Positions 7,686-14,033 of a stretch of DNA of 14,033 nt are shown piece after piece. How positions within the stretch are numbered: the first letter of the stretch is position 1; the number at the start of each line of letters is the position of its first letter. The stretch comes from Actinomycetota bacterium (GTDB lineage Bacteria > Actinomycetota > Actinomycetes > S36-B12), in NCBI GenBank assembly GCA_947472655.1, contig CANJCG010000037.1, positions 1 through 14,033 of the forward strand, given 5' to 3'. Position numbers and translations under genes: made by a program. Under the pieces are notes generated by a model. The model worked only from the letters and a program-made list of their open reading frames with translations, was not told the DNA's origin and did not search any database.

Positions 7686-8837
7686 GTGAACATTGAACTG
7701 GGCATGCCGTCCGTCCCTCGAGTGATTGCACCTCGTCGGAAGTCGCGTCAATTGATTCTGAAGCACCCAACGCATCCGGTGGCTGTTGGTGGAGATGCAC
7801 CTATCAGCGTGCAATCGATGTGCACCACCGTTACTTCTGATGTTGATGCGACGTTGCAGCAGATCGCTGAACTCACTGCAGCAGGATGTCAGGTTGTTCG
7901 AGTTGCTTGCCCAAGTCAGGACGACGCTGACGCACTGCCGATGATCGCTAAGAAAGCTGGAATCCCTGTCATCGCGGATATTCATTTCCAACCAAAGTAT
8001 GTCTTTGCTGCCATAGATGCTGGGTGTGCGGGCGTGCGGGTGAATCCAGGCAACATCAAAAAGTTTGATGATCAAATTGGTGCGATTGCCCGCGCGGCTA
8101 AGGATGCTGGCACTCCTATTCGAATCGGCGTGAATGCAGGCTCGCTGGATCCGCGACTGTTGGCCAAGTACGGCAAGGCAACTCCAGAGGCGCTTGTTGA
8201 GTCGGCGCTTTGGGAAGCGTCACTTTTTGAAGAGCACGATTTCCGTGAAATCAAGATTTCGGTGAAGCACCACGATCCAGTCATCATGGTTGAGGCCTAT
8301 ATTCAATTAGCCGAGCAATGCGATTATCCATTGCACTTAGGTGTGACTGAAGCGGGTCCAATCTTCCAAGGCACAGTGAAGTCGGCGGTGGCTTTTGGTG
8401 CACTGCTGAGTCGCGGAATTGGCGATACAATTCGAGTGTCACTCTCGGCGCCACCTGTTGAAGAAATCAAAGTAGGCAACCAAATCCTTGAGTCGCTCAA
8501 TCTTCGCCAACGCGGTTTGGAAATTGTGTCTTGCCCGTCCTGTGGTCGAGCTCAAGTTGACGTGTACACCCTCGCTGAGCAAGTCGCTGCAGGGCTTGAA
8601 GGACTTGATGTTCCTTTGCGCGTTGCCGTTATGGGTTGTGTCGTCAATGGTCCAGGCGAAGCGCGCGAGGCAGACTTGGGTGTTGCTTCGGGCAATGGCA
8701 AAGGCCAGATATTTGTACGTGGTGAAGTGATCAAGACCGTGCCAGAGGCTCAGATTGTCGAAACTCTCATCGAAGAGGCGATGAAGTTAGCTGAGCAGAT
8801 GACAGAAACTGGATCGCCCGAGGTCTCGGCTCACTAA
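7686..8837 (+). CDS. ispG: 4-hydroxy-3-methylbut-2-en-1-yl diphosphate synthase
   Basis: IspG (GcpE) reductively opens methylerythritol cyclodiphosphate to HMBPP, the penultimate MEP-pathway step, using a [4Fe-4S] cluster. It has 383 residues, the two-domain bacterial form. The N-terminal TIM-barrel part shows SVQSM, VACPSQDDADALP, ADIHFQ and RVNPGN. The C-terminal part has the cluster ligands Cys283 and Cys286 (SCPSCGR), Cys318 (MGCVVNGPGE) and Glu325. All are shifted by a constant 13 from the E. coli numbering, which supports both the frame and the start. GTG 7686 gives the LGMP...RRKSRQ opening usual in actinobacteria; ATG 7704 would lose part of it. There is a short insertion (LKHPTHP) before VAVGGDAP, and an extra cysteine, Cys46, follows SVQSM where threonine is usual. 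The gene sits directly after rseP, in conserved order. Confidence 0.97.
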   Translation: MNIELGMPSVPRVIAPRRKSRQLILKHPTHPVAVGGDAPISVQSMCTTVTSDVDATLQQIAELTAAGCQVVRVACPSQDDADALPMIAKKAGIPVIADIHFQPKYVFAAIDAGCAGVRVNPGNIKKFDDQIGAIARAAKDAGTPIRIGVNAGSLDPRLLAKYGKATPEALVESALWEASLFEEHDFREIKISVKHHDPVIMVEAYIQLAEQCDYPLHLGVTEAGPIFQGTVKSAVAFGALLSRGIGDTIRVSLSAPPVEEIKVGNQILESLNLRQRGLEIVSCPSCGRAQVDVYTLAEQVAAGLEGLDVPLRVAVMGCVVNGPGEAREADLGVASGNGKGQIFVRGEVIKTVPEAQIVETLIEEAMKLAEQMTETGSPEVSAH

Positions 8838-8853
8838 GTAGAGAAATCAGGCC

Positions 8854-8859
8854 TAGGCT
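8854..8859 (+). promoter_or_regulatory. Candidate leaderless -10 element (TAGGCT) for the GNAT gene
   Basis: TAGGCT ends 6 nt before GTG 8866. The identical hexamer at the identical distance precedes proS. It overlaps the 8-base palindrome GCCTAGGC (8851-8858). A weak alternative is that its TAGG acts as a ribosome-binding site, 8 nt from the start. No good -35 is visible. Confidence 0.45.
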
Positions 8860-8865
8860 CAAGTC

Positions 8866-9699
8866 GTGGGAAATGTCCGTCCGGTTTTTCCGGAATATTT
8901 AGAGGCGCTGCTGCGGCTTTTCGCACGTGACCCGGTAGCACATTGTTTTGTTGAATCTCGGGTACAAGTTGGTGGCGTTGATCCTTGGAAGCTTGGGGGT
9001 GAGATTCTTGGCTACTTTCAAGATGATGAATTGATCGCAGCCCTATATTCGGGTGCCAATCTCATTCCGATAGAAACCACACCACAAGCCCGCGCAGCTT
9101 TTGCAGATTACCTCCGGCCTCGATTACGTCGATCTTCATCGATGCTTGGCAAGGCCGATGAGGTCCTAGATTTATGGCGACTACTTGAACCCGTCTGGGG
9201 TCCTGCTCGGGCAATTCGTAATGAGCAGCCGTTAATGGCGATTACTCATGACAGTTCAACTATCGCTGACTCACAGGTGAGAGGTATTAGGTTTGAAGAA
9301 CTCGACGCCTACTTACCGGCTTCAATTGACATGTTCACCGAAGAGATTGGCGTGTCTCCGGTTGTGGGAGGCAATTCCCTTGCGTACCGGGCCCGTGTGT
9401 CTGAACTCATCCTGGCCGGACGAGCCTTTGGCCGAGTTCGAGAAGGCAATATTGAATTCAAGGCGGAGATTGGGTCGGTGAGTCCGTTCGTATGCCAAGT
9501 GCAAGGGGTTTGGGTTGCTCGCAATCTACGTGGGCAGGGTATTTCCATTCCGGGCATGGCTGCAGTCGTGAAATTGGCTCGTTCCAAATTCACTCCAACT
9601 GTCTCCTTATATGTGAACAGTTTCAACACTCCAGCACGCAAGTCGTATCTCTCGGTGGGCTTTAAAGAAGTCGGCACGTTCGCCACAGTCCTGTTCTAG
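8866..9699 (+). CDS. GNAT-family N-acetyltransferase with N-terminal DUF4081-type domain
   Basis: This is a predicted acetyl-CoA-dependent acetyltransferase of 277 residues with unknown acceptor. The N-terminal half (about 1-125) resembles the DUF4081 domain that actinobacteria place in front of a GNAT fold. The C-terminal half (about 140-277) holds the GNAT core. The acetyl-CoA pyrophosphate-binding motif is R-N-L-R-G-Q-G-I after the strand QGVWVA, and the usual late element is LYVNSFNTPARKSYLSVGF, with the Asn/Tyr pair of motif B. GTG 8866 is the only start that fits between the ispG stop and the first conserved segment. The gene is a fixed neighbour of ispG in many actinobacteria (M. tuberculosis has a GNAT gene after gcpE). 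That says little about substrate, and a protein or antibiotic target is equally possible. No signal peptide or membrane segment is seen, so it is cytoplasmic. Confidence 0.85.
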   Translation: MGNVRPVFPEYLEALLRLFARDPVAHCFVESRVQVGGVDPWKLGGEILGYFQDDELIAALYSGANLIPIETTPQARAAFADYLRPRLRRSSSMLGKADEVLDLWRLLEPVWGPARAIRNEQPLMAITHDSSTIADSQVRGIRFEELDAYLPASIDMFTEEIGVSPVVGGNSLAYRARVSELILAGRAFGRVREGNIEFKAEIGSVSPFVCQVQGVWVARNLRGQGISIPGMAAVVKLARSKFTPTVSLYVNSFNTPARKSYLSVGFKEVGTFATVLF

Positions 9700-9712
9700 G
9701 TGTCATCCTCGC

Positions 9713-9718
9713 TAGGCT
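9713..9718 (+). promoter_or_regulatory. Candidate leaderless -10 element (TAGGCT) for proS
   Basis: TAGGCT ends 6 nt before ATG 9725, a repeat of the GNAT-gene arrangement with the extended match CTAGGCT. The 25-nt gap holds no other ribosome-binding site. A -35 match near 9690 is poor. Confidence 0.45.
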
Positions 9719-9724
9719 GCACCA

Positions 9725-11485
9725 ATGCTGCGAATGTCAACCTTGTTTCTGCGAACCCTGCGTGAAGACCCGGCCGATGCCGAGGTCCCAAGCCACAAGT
9801 TGCTCGTGCGGGCGGGCTTCATTCGCCGAGTAGCTCCTGGCGTATTCACATGGTTGCCCCTTGGGTATGAGGTTTACCGAAATGTTGAAAACATCGTCCG
9901 CAGCGAAATGAACGCTGCTGGTTTTCAAGAAGTGCACTTCCCTGCGCTCTTGCCTCGCGAACCGTACGAGCTGACCAACAGGTGGACTGAGTACGGCGAC
10001 ACGCTTTTTCGCTTGCAAGATCGTAAAGGTGCCGATTATTTACTCGGACCAACGCACGAGGAAATGTTCACGCTACTGGTGAAGGGGGAGTATTCCTCCT
10101 ACAAAGACCTTCCTATTTCTCTTTATCAAATACAGAGCAAATTCCGTGATGAGGCCCGGCCTAGAGCTGGAATTCTTCGCGGGCGTGAGTTCGTTATGAA
10201 AGATTCGTACTCCTTCGATATCGATGATGCTGGATTACAGGTGTCTTACGACAAACATCGCCAGGCTTACATTGCAACCTTTGGTCGACTTGGTTTGGAA
10301 TTCGTCATTGTTTCTGCCATGTCTGGGGCCATGGGTGGGTCGGCTAGCGAAGAATTCCTAGCGCCAACGCCGGTTGGTGAAGACACTTTTGTGCATTGTT
10401 CGTCATGTGGGTATTCAGCTAATGTCGAAGCGGTTGTCACCGTAGCTCCTGATCAAATTGACGCGAGCAATATTCCGGCAGCGCACATTGAACAAACCCC
10501 GGCCTCTGGCACCATTGAAGCCCTCGTGTCATATTCGAATCGAGATTTTGCTCGGGATGATCGTCCATGGTCCGGCGCCGACACATTGAAGAACATTATC
10601 TTTATCGTCGCTGCGCCTGACGGATCAGAAACTGCTTTGGCCATCGGGGTTCCGGGCGATCGTGAGATTGACGTCAAACGATTGGAAGCTTTATTGCAGC
10701 CAAGCGAAGCACGGATATTTGAGGATGCCGATTTCCTTAAGTTCCCAAGTCTGGTGAAGGGCTACATCGGGCCCAGCGTCTTAGGCGAAAATTCAGTTTC
10801 CGGTGTGCGGTATCTCGTTGATCCTCGAGTTGTCGATGGCACTCGCTGGATAACTGGCGCGAATGAGTCTGCTCGCCACTTCTATGACTACGTGGCAGGT
10901 CGGGATTTCACAGCAGATGGAACCATCGATGTTGCCGAAGTACGCGCGGGTGATGCATGCCCAAGTTGTGGCAATGGATTTGAAATTGAACGGGGCATTG
11001 AAATTGGGCATATTTTCCAATTAGGCCGTAAATATGCGGAAGCCATTGGGTTGAAGGTGCTCGATGAGAATGGTGAACTCATTACCGTCACCATGGGCTC
11101 TTACGGCATCGGAGTTTCGCGCGCAGTCGCGGCGATTGCAGAACAATCGCACGACGATAAAGGACTCATTTGGCCGCGTGAAGTTGCTCCTGCTGATATT
11201 CATTTGATTGCAGCCGGAAAAGACGAAGCGATCTTTGCGGCGGCCAACGAGCTAGCTATTGAACTTGAAGCCGAAGGCGTTCGTGTCTTGTATGACGATC
11301 GCACCACAGTTTCACCTGGCGTAAAGTTCAATGACTCAGAACTCATCGGAATTCCAACAATTGTGATCGTAGGCAAACGGTTGGCTGAAGGGTTTATTGA
11401 GTTTAAGGATCGACGCACGGGCGAGCGCCGGGATGTGGCATTGAGCGAGGCCGTGATTGAGATCAAGGCATTAAGCAGAAACTAA
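9725..11485 (+). CDS. proS: Prolyl-tRNA synthetase (bacterial type)
   Basis: ProRS charges tRNA-Pro with proline in the cytoplasm. At 586 residues it is the long bacterial (ProS type 1) form. The N-terminal class II catalytic core has motif 2 beginning FRDEARPR (residues 140-147) and leading to GREFVMKDSYSF. The insertion (editing) domain spans roughly residues 225-400. It is bracketed by two cysteine pairs, CSSCGY and CPSCGN, and is followed by ERGIEIGHIFQLG. Motif 3 is GSYGIGVSR (458-466). The last 100 or so residues form the anticodon-binding domain. ATG 9725 gives the standard MLRMS opening. The 3' end overlaps the stop codon of the opposing lipoprotein gene by a few bases, so the two transcripts converge with no visible terminator between them. 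Nothing suggests loss of function. Confidence 0.97.
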   Translation: MLRMSTLFLRTLREDPADAEVPSHKLLVRAGFIRRVAPGVFTWLPLGYEVYRNVENIVRSEMNAAGFQEVHFPALLPREPYELTNRWTEYGDTLFRLQDRKGADYLLGPTHEEMFTLLVKGEYSSYKDLPISLYQIQSKFRDEARPRAGILRGREFVMKDSYSFDIDDAGLQVSYDKHRQAYIATFGRLGLEFVIVSAMSGAMGGSASEEFLAPTPVGEDTFVHCSSCGYSANVEAVVTVAPDQIDASNIPAAHIEQTPASGTIEALVSYSNRDFARDDRPWSGADTLKNIIFIVAAPDGSETALAIGVPGDREIDVKRLEALLQPSEARIFEDADFLKFPSLVKGYIGPSVLGENSVSGVRYLVDPRVVDGTRWITGANESARHFYDYVAGRDFTADGTIDVAEVRAGDACPSCGNGFEIERGIEIGHIFQLGRKYAEAIGLKVLDENGELITVTMGSYGIGVSRAVAAIAEQSHDDKGLIWPREVAPADIHLIAAGKDEAIFAAANELAIELEAEGVRVLYDDRTTVSPGVKFNDSELIGIPTIVIVGKRLAEGFIEFKDRRTGERRDVALSEAVIEIKALSRN

Positions 11486-12030
11486 GGTGTTGACTTAGGC
11501 ACTGAAGTTGTATTCCAGCCCGCTGCACGGCGTGTTGCTTTAGTCGATGCTCGTTCAGCAGCAGTTTTGGTTAATCCGGTTGAATTCTGCGCGACCTCGT
11601 TGAACAGCGCTATCAGTTTCATTTCAAGAAGTTTGGCCAGAGCTGAAGCTGATGCTGCATCCGTTACGGGGTTTGGCAATTGGTAGGCAACTGCAATTTC
11701 ACTCATGTGTCTCCCGATGGCAAGTTCAAAGGTGAGTCGCTCCCTGTTCAAGGCAGCGATCGCACGTTCCACTTTCTTCTGATCTGAACTCGAGACGTAG
11801 GCGCCGATAACCCCATAGCCGTAAATGGCTGCATCAATACCTTGGATGGCTTGGTCTATAGCTGGCTCTGCTTGGCTGGCTGCAGGGGTGGAGACGGGGG
11901 GAGTAGCCGCTGAGTTTGCCCCACTGCCAACCGATGCACCCGAACAAGCGCTCAGCGAAAAAAGCACGAAAATCACGCTCACCGCGCTGGCGCTTACCGC
12001 CTTCAGAGGTAGACGAACGTTTACGGACAC
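11482..12030 (-). CDS. Lipoprotein with DUF4439 ferritin-like domain
   Basis: This is a predicted membrane-anchored extracytoplasmic protein of 182 residues, the only minus-strand gene here. GTG at 12030 gives a short basic N-region (Arg6, Lys10), a hydrophobic stretch (about 12-27) and the lipobox LSAC with Cys29, so lipidation by the Lgt/LspA route is expected. A Ser/Ala/Pro-rich linker (about 30-55) leads into a helical region. This starts with AIDQAIQGIDAAIYGYGVIGAY, which matches the DUF4439 family, followed by helices rich in Ala and Leu. Such genes sit between proS and rimP in many actinobacteria. The family is called ferritin-like from fold prediction. The usual Glu of the first helix is replaced here (G-I-D-A-A instead of A-E-H-A-A as I recall the family), so metal binding is doubtful. 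Function is unknown. Its stop codon overlaps that of proS. Confidence 0.75.
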   Translation of the reverse strand: MSVNVRLPLKAVSASAVSVIFVLFSLSACSGASVGSGANSAATPPVSTPAASQAEPAIDQAIQGIDAAIYGYGVIGAYVSSSDQKKVERAIAALNRERLTFELAIGRHMSEIAVAYQLPNPVTDAASASALAKLLEMKLIALFNEVAQNSTGLTKTAAERASTKATRRAAGWNTTSVPKSTP

Positions 12031-12097
12031 GAGGCAAGACTCTCATGAGCAGGTAGAGTTCGGCTTTTACTACAACTGAATCGCTTTGGGAGGCACC
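12031..12097. promoter_or_regulatory. Divergent intergenic region between lipoprotein gene and rimP
   Basis: These 67 bases must carry promoters in both directions. On the plus strand TAGAGT (12054-12059) fits TANNNT and would give a leader of about 30 nt before rimP, which has a normal GGGAGG ribosome-binding site at 12088-12093. No good -35 was found. On the minus strand no clear -10 was found. An 8-base palindrome CTCATGAG lies at 12042-12049. The promoter calls are weak. Confidence 0.3.
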
Positions 12098-12607
12098 ATG
12101 GCTGCGTCGGTGGAAAAGATCCGCAAGGGGATCGAGCCAGTAGTTCACGCTGCAGGTGCAGACCTTGAAGAACTTGCGATTCAGCAAGCGGGACGACGTG
12201 AAATAGTTCGAGTGGTTGTTGACCGCGATGGTGGCATTGACTTGAACCTAGTAGCGGAGATCAGTAGAGAAATCTCCGCCTTGCTTGATTCTGAGCCACT
12301 CAATAGTGAGTTTGCAGGCACGTTTGTTCTAGAAGTCACTTCTCCAGGCGTCGATCGTCCATTAACTGAACTCAAGCATTGGCAACGATCAGTGGATCGA
12401 CTCGTTGAGGTCCAGACCAAGGGCGATGCCGTCTTCACTGGTCGAATAGTTTCTGTTGGTGTTGACTCAGTGGTCTTTGAGGTCACTGAGGCAAAAACCC
12501 AAGTTCAACGCACAGTTGCCTTCAGCGACTTGGTGCGAGGCAAGGTGCAAATTGAGTTCAACCGGCTACAAACGCCTGATGAGGAAGAAGTAACCGATGG
12601 ACATTGA
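12098..12607 (+). CDS. rimP: Ribosome maturation factor RimP
   Basis: RimP is a small cytoplasmic protein that helps 30S subunit assembly. It has 169 residues, normal for actinobacteria. The N-terminal alpha/beta domain (about 1-85) shows IVRVVVDRDGGIDL and the FVLEVTSPGVDRPL stretch, the family's most conserved segment. The C-terminal SH3-like barrel (about 90-160) contains VFTGRIVSVGVDSVVF and a V-R-G-K-V-Q-I-E-F strand. ATG 12098 is preferred over TTG 12086 because GGGAGG lies 4 nt upstream of it and lies inside the longer form. The last 11 bases overlap the start of nusA, the usual rimP-nusA arrangement, which implies co-transcription. Confidence 0.95.
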   Translation: MAASVEKIRKGIEPVVHAAGADLEELAIQQAGRREIVRVVVDRDGGIDLNLVAEISREISALLDSEPLNSEFAGTFVLEVTSPGVDRPLTELKHWQRSVDRLVEVQTKGDAVFTGRIVSVGVDSVVFEVTEAKTQVQRTVAFSDLVRGKVQIEFNRLQTPDEEEVTDGH

Positions 12608-13601
12608 TGTTGGGGCACTTCGTGCACTCGTAGTAGATAAAGGGCTTTCCCTGGACCTCGTGGTTGACTCGATTGAACAGGCCATGTTGGTGGCTTATCA
12701 CCGCACGCCTGGTGCGTCTGAACGCGCACGGGTGGAGCTTGATCGAAAAACCGGTCACGTCATCGTCTATGCCTCTGAAATTGGCGAAGACGGACTTGTT
12801 GTCCGTGAATTCGAAGATACCCCAACCGATTTCGGTCGGGTTGCGGCAACCACAGCAAAGCAGGTGTTGCTCGCCCGGTTACGCGAAGCCGAAGGCGATG
12901 CAACACTCATCGAATTTTCCGGACGCGAGGGAGATCTAGTTTCAGGCCTGATTCAGCAGAATACGAATCCACGGATGATTCGCGTAGATCTCGGCAAAGT
13001 TGAAGGAAACCTGCCACCAGAAGAGCAGGTCGCTGGCGAGGATTACTCCCACGGTGGCCGCTTGAAATGTTTGGTCGTCGGAGTGCGCAAGGGATTCAAG
13101 GGCCCCGTCGTTACCGTCTCACGATCTCATCCCAACTTGGTGCGCGCGCTTTTTGCCTTAGAAGTACCAGAAATCGCCGATGGCACTGTTGAAATTGGCG
13201 GTTTGTCTCGCGAGGCGGGGCACCGTACGAAAATCGCGGTGAGATCCACGATTCCTGGCGTAAATGCGAAAGGTGCGTGCATTGGCCCGATGGGTCAGCG
13301 AGTGCGTGCAGTGATGGCTGAACTCCAAGGCGAAAAGATTGACATCGTGGACTTCAGCGATGATCCTGCTGAACTCATCGCACACGCGCTGTCACCAGCT
13401 CAGGTGACGTCAGTAGTGATTGTCGATCTTGACGCTCGAGCCGCCCGCGTCACTGTTCCCGACTATCAACTCTCCTTGGCAATTGGCAAGGAAGGTCAAA
13501 ATGCGCGGCTAGCAGCTCGGCTTACGGGTTGGCGCATCGATATTCGCGCTGACACAGCTGTTGACGACGATTCTCAAGACCAGGATGAATCTGACCAATG
13601 A
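12597..13601 (+). CDS. nusA: Transcription termination/antitermination factor NusA
   Basis: NusA binds RNA polymerase and nascent RNA and controls pausing, termination and antitermination. At 334 residues it is the short actinobacterial form. The N-terminal polymerase-binding domain (about 1-105) is followed by an S1 domain (about 105-175, with the VVTVSRSHPNLV exit). KH1 has the loop GPMG at 230-233 (IGPMGQRVRAVM), and KH2 has GKEG at 297-300 (AIGKEGQNARLAARLTGW). It then ends in a short acidic tail and lacks the C-terminal repeats of E. coli NusA. ATG 12597 lies within the rimP end, with GAGGAAG at 12581-12587 upstream. Its stop overlaps the ylxR start by 4 bases (ATGA). The order rimP-nusA-ylxR-infB is conserved in Gram-positive bacteria. 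Confidence 0.97.
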   Translation: MDIDVGALRALVVDKGLSLDLVVDSIEQAMLVAYHRTPGASERARVELDRKTGHVIVYASEIGEDGLVVREFEDTPTDFGRVAATTAKQVLLARLREAEGDATLIEFSGREGDLVSGLIQQNTNPRMIRVDLGKVEGNLPPEEQVAGEDYSHGGRLKCLVVGVRKGFKGPVVTVSRSHPNLVRALFALEVPEIADGTVEIGGLSREAGHRTKIAVRSTIPGVNAKGACIGPMGQRVRAVMAELQGEKIDIVDFSDDPAELIAHALSPAQVTSVVIVDLDARAARVTVPDYQLSLAIGKEGQNARLAARLTGWRIDIRADTAVDDDSQDQDESDQ

Positions 13602-13861
13602 GCCCCATGCGCACCTGCGTGGGCTGCCGCGAGCGCTCACCCGATAGTGAGTTATTGCGATGCACCTCGGATGGGAAATCTGTCCGATTTGGTCGAAATG
13701 AACCAGGACGAGGTGCTTGGATCCATCCGCAACAGTCCTGTCTAGCGTTAGCGGATCGTCGACAAGCTTGGCCTCGGGCGCTGAAAGTGCCAGCTCCGCT
13801 GGATACTTCGGGGCTTCTTGATGATCTCTTGGTTCAAATTGGCCGCGAGCGCGCGGTATAG
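13598..13861 (+). CDS. ylxR: YlxR family (DUF448) nucleic-acid-binding protein
   Basis: This is a small cytoplasmic protein of 87 residues, usual for the family. It shows MRTCVGCRERSP near the N-terminus, a GR-x-x-x-GRGAW loop (FGRNEPGRGAWIHP) and QSCLALADRRQAWPRAL. These are the hallmark basic, RNA-binding residues of YlxR. In Bacillus subtilis the homologue has been linked to gene regulation and RNase P; its role in actinobacteria is unclear. ATG 13598 overlaps the nusA stop (ATGA), so translational coupling is expected; ATG 13607 is an alternative that still keeps all conserved residues. The L7Ae-like ylxQ partner found in Firmicutes does not follow. Instead a 152-nt gap leads to infB. Confidence 0.92.
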   Translation: MSPMRTCVGCRERSPDSELLRCTSDGKSVRFGRNEPGRGAWIHPQQSCLALADRRQAWPRALKVPAPLDTSGLLDDLLVQIGRERAV

Positions 13862-13862
13862 T
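13833..13862 (+). promoter_or_regulatory. Candidate promoter for infB
   Basis: TATAGT (13857-13862) is a strong -10 that overlaps the ylxR stop codon. TTCAAA (13833-13838) lies 18 nt upstream as a four-of-six -35. A start near 13869 would give an infB leader of about 145 nt. This is the best-looking two-part promoter in the window. Read-through from nusA-ylxR probably also occurs. Confidence 0.4.
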
Positions 13863-13871
13863 CATCTCTGC

Positions 13872-13881
13872 TGTGCGCACA
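13872..13881. repeat. 10-bp palindrome TGTGCGCACA
   Basis: This perfect palindrome lies 9 bases downstream of the candidate -10, at the expected transcription start. The position suits an operator or a small RNA hairpin. No known binding site is recognised, and a chance match is possible. Confidence 0.3.
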
Positions 13882-13904
13882 AGCGCCAGTTTCATTCGCC
13901 TTAC

Positions 13905-13938
13905 CGTCGGGAGCCTTCATGAGGACATTCACCCGATG
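13905..13938 (+). promoter_or_regulatory. Potential stem-loop in the infB leader (upstream)
   Basis: CGTCGGG (13905-13911) can pair with CCCGATG (13932-13938), 7 pairs with one G-U, around a 20-base loop. No T-run follows, so it is not an intrinsic terminator. It is the weaker of the two leader hairpins because of its large loop. Confidence 0.35.
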
Positions 13939-13974
13939 AACGAGCAGGGTTAGTCATGCATCGTTCGCACTGAC

Positions 13975-13998
13975 GGTTCGAGTTAGATAACTCGGGCC
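13975..13998 (+). promoter_or_regulatory. Strong hairpin in the infB leader, next to the ribosome-binding site
   Basis: The core CGAGTTAGATAACTCG (13979-13994) is self-complementary apart from its centre. With flanking GGTT and GGCC the RNA can form a 10-pair stem (two G-U pairs) with an AGAU loop. The stem ends 6 nt before the AGGAG that serves infB. A purine-rich single-stranded stretch follows it rather than a T-run, which speaks against termination and for a leader element affecting initiation or mRNA stability. Confidence 0.5.
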
Positions 13999-14013
13999 AA
14001 AGACAGGAGAAAC

Positions 14014-14033
14014 GTGTCAAAGGTCCGGGTCCA
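14014..14033 (+). CDS. infB: Translation initiation factor IF-2 (first codons only)
   Basis: Only six codons and two bases are in the window. GTG 14014 is preceded by AGGAGA at 14005-14010, a good ribosome-binding site. The encoded start, M-S-K-V-R-V, matches the N-terminus of actinobacterial IF-2, which usually opens with a lysine-containing K-V-R-V-H-type helix. The place after rimP-nusA-ylxR is the standard infB position. The identity rests on this short match plus context; the GTPase domain lies outside. Confidence 0.85.

Noticed and set aside
7668..8075. Minus-strand frame of 135 codons opposite the ispG start
   Set aside because: It lies against an intact, conserved gene and its product has no family features.
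11834..12187. Minus-strand frame of 117 codons overlapping the lipoprotein and rimP
   Set aside because: It covers the rimP start in antisense and competes with the lipoprotein frame, which has a clear signal peptide and lipobox; the product is Arg-rich and featureless.
13919..13953. Short leader peptides in the ylxR-infB gap
   Set aside because: ATG 13919 and ATG 13936 give only six- and five-codon frames with no ribosome-binding site or codon pattern suggestive of attenuation.
13975..13998. tRNA T-arm (GGTTCGA) suggesting a tRNA gene or fragment
   Set aside because: Pairing continues for 10 bp with a 4-base loop, unlike a T-arm, and no acceptor or anticodon arm is found nearby.
1..14033. 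Mobile elements, CRISPR arrays, prophage or defence genes
   Set aside because: No transposase, integrase, direct-repeat array or terminal inverted repeats were seen; most of the window is conserved core gene order.

Overview
The window reads as chromosome from an actinobacterium (Actinomycetota) of moderate GC. Two things point there. The gene order dxr - rseP/rip1 - ispG - GNAT (DUF4081) - proS - DUF4439 lipoprotein - rimP - nusA - ylxR - infB is typical of that phylum, and several genes lack a Shine-Dalgarno site but have a TANNNT hexamer 6-7 nt before the start codon, as leaderless actinobacterial genes do. TTA codons and the balanced base composition suggest a lineage other than classic high-GC soil actinomycetes, perhaps a freshwater-type group; this is inference only.

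Region 1 (1-5092, plus strand) looks like accessory metabolism. It holds the C-terminal two thirds of a PotA-type ABC ATPase (cut by the window edge), PotB- and PotC-type permeases, an NAD(P)-dependent enzyme of the saccharopine/carboxynorspermidine dehydrogenase family, and an aldehyde dehydrogenase. The likely theme is import of a polyamine or related amino compound, cleavage or reshaping of a secondary-amine intermediate, and oxidation of the resulting semialdehyde. The exact substrate cannot be read from the sequence.

Region 2 (5114-9699) is the conserved core block dxr, rseP, ispG and a GNAT acetyltransferase. Two of its genes are MEP-pathway enzymes for isoprenoid precursors. The third encodes an intramembrane site-2 protease.

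Region 3 (9725-14033) is the translation/transcription block. proS converges on a minus-strand lipoprotein gene of the DUF4439 ferritin-like type. The divergent rimP-nusA-ylxR operon follows, then a 152-nt gap and the first codons of infB. The gap holds a plausible promoter, a 10-bp palindrome and two strong potential hairpins, one just before the infB ribosome-binding site.

No rRNA, tRNA, CRISPR array, insertion sequence, integrase or long repeat was seen. Nothing here is clearly a new system. The best leads are the transporter/dehydrogenase/ALDH module, the recurring leaderless-start signal and the structured infB leader.
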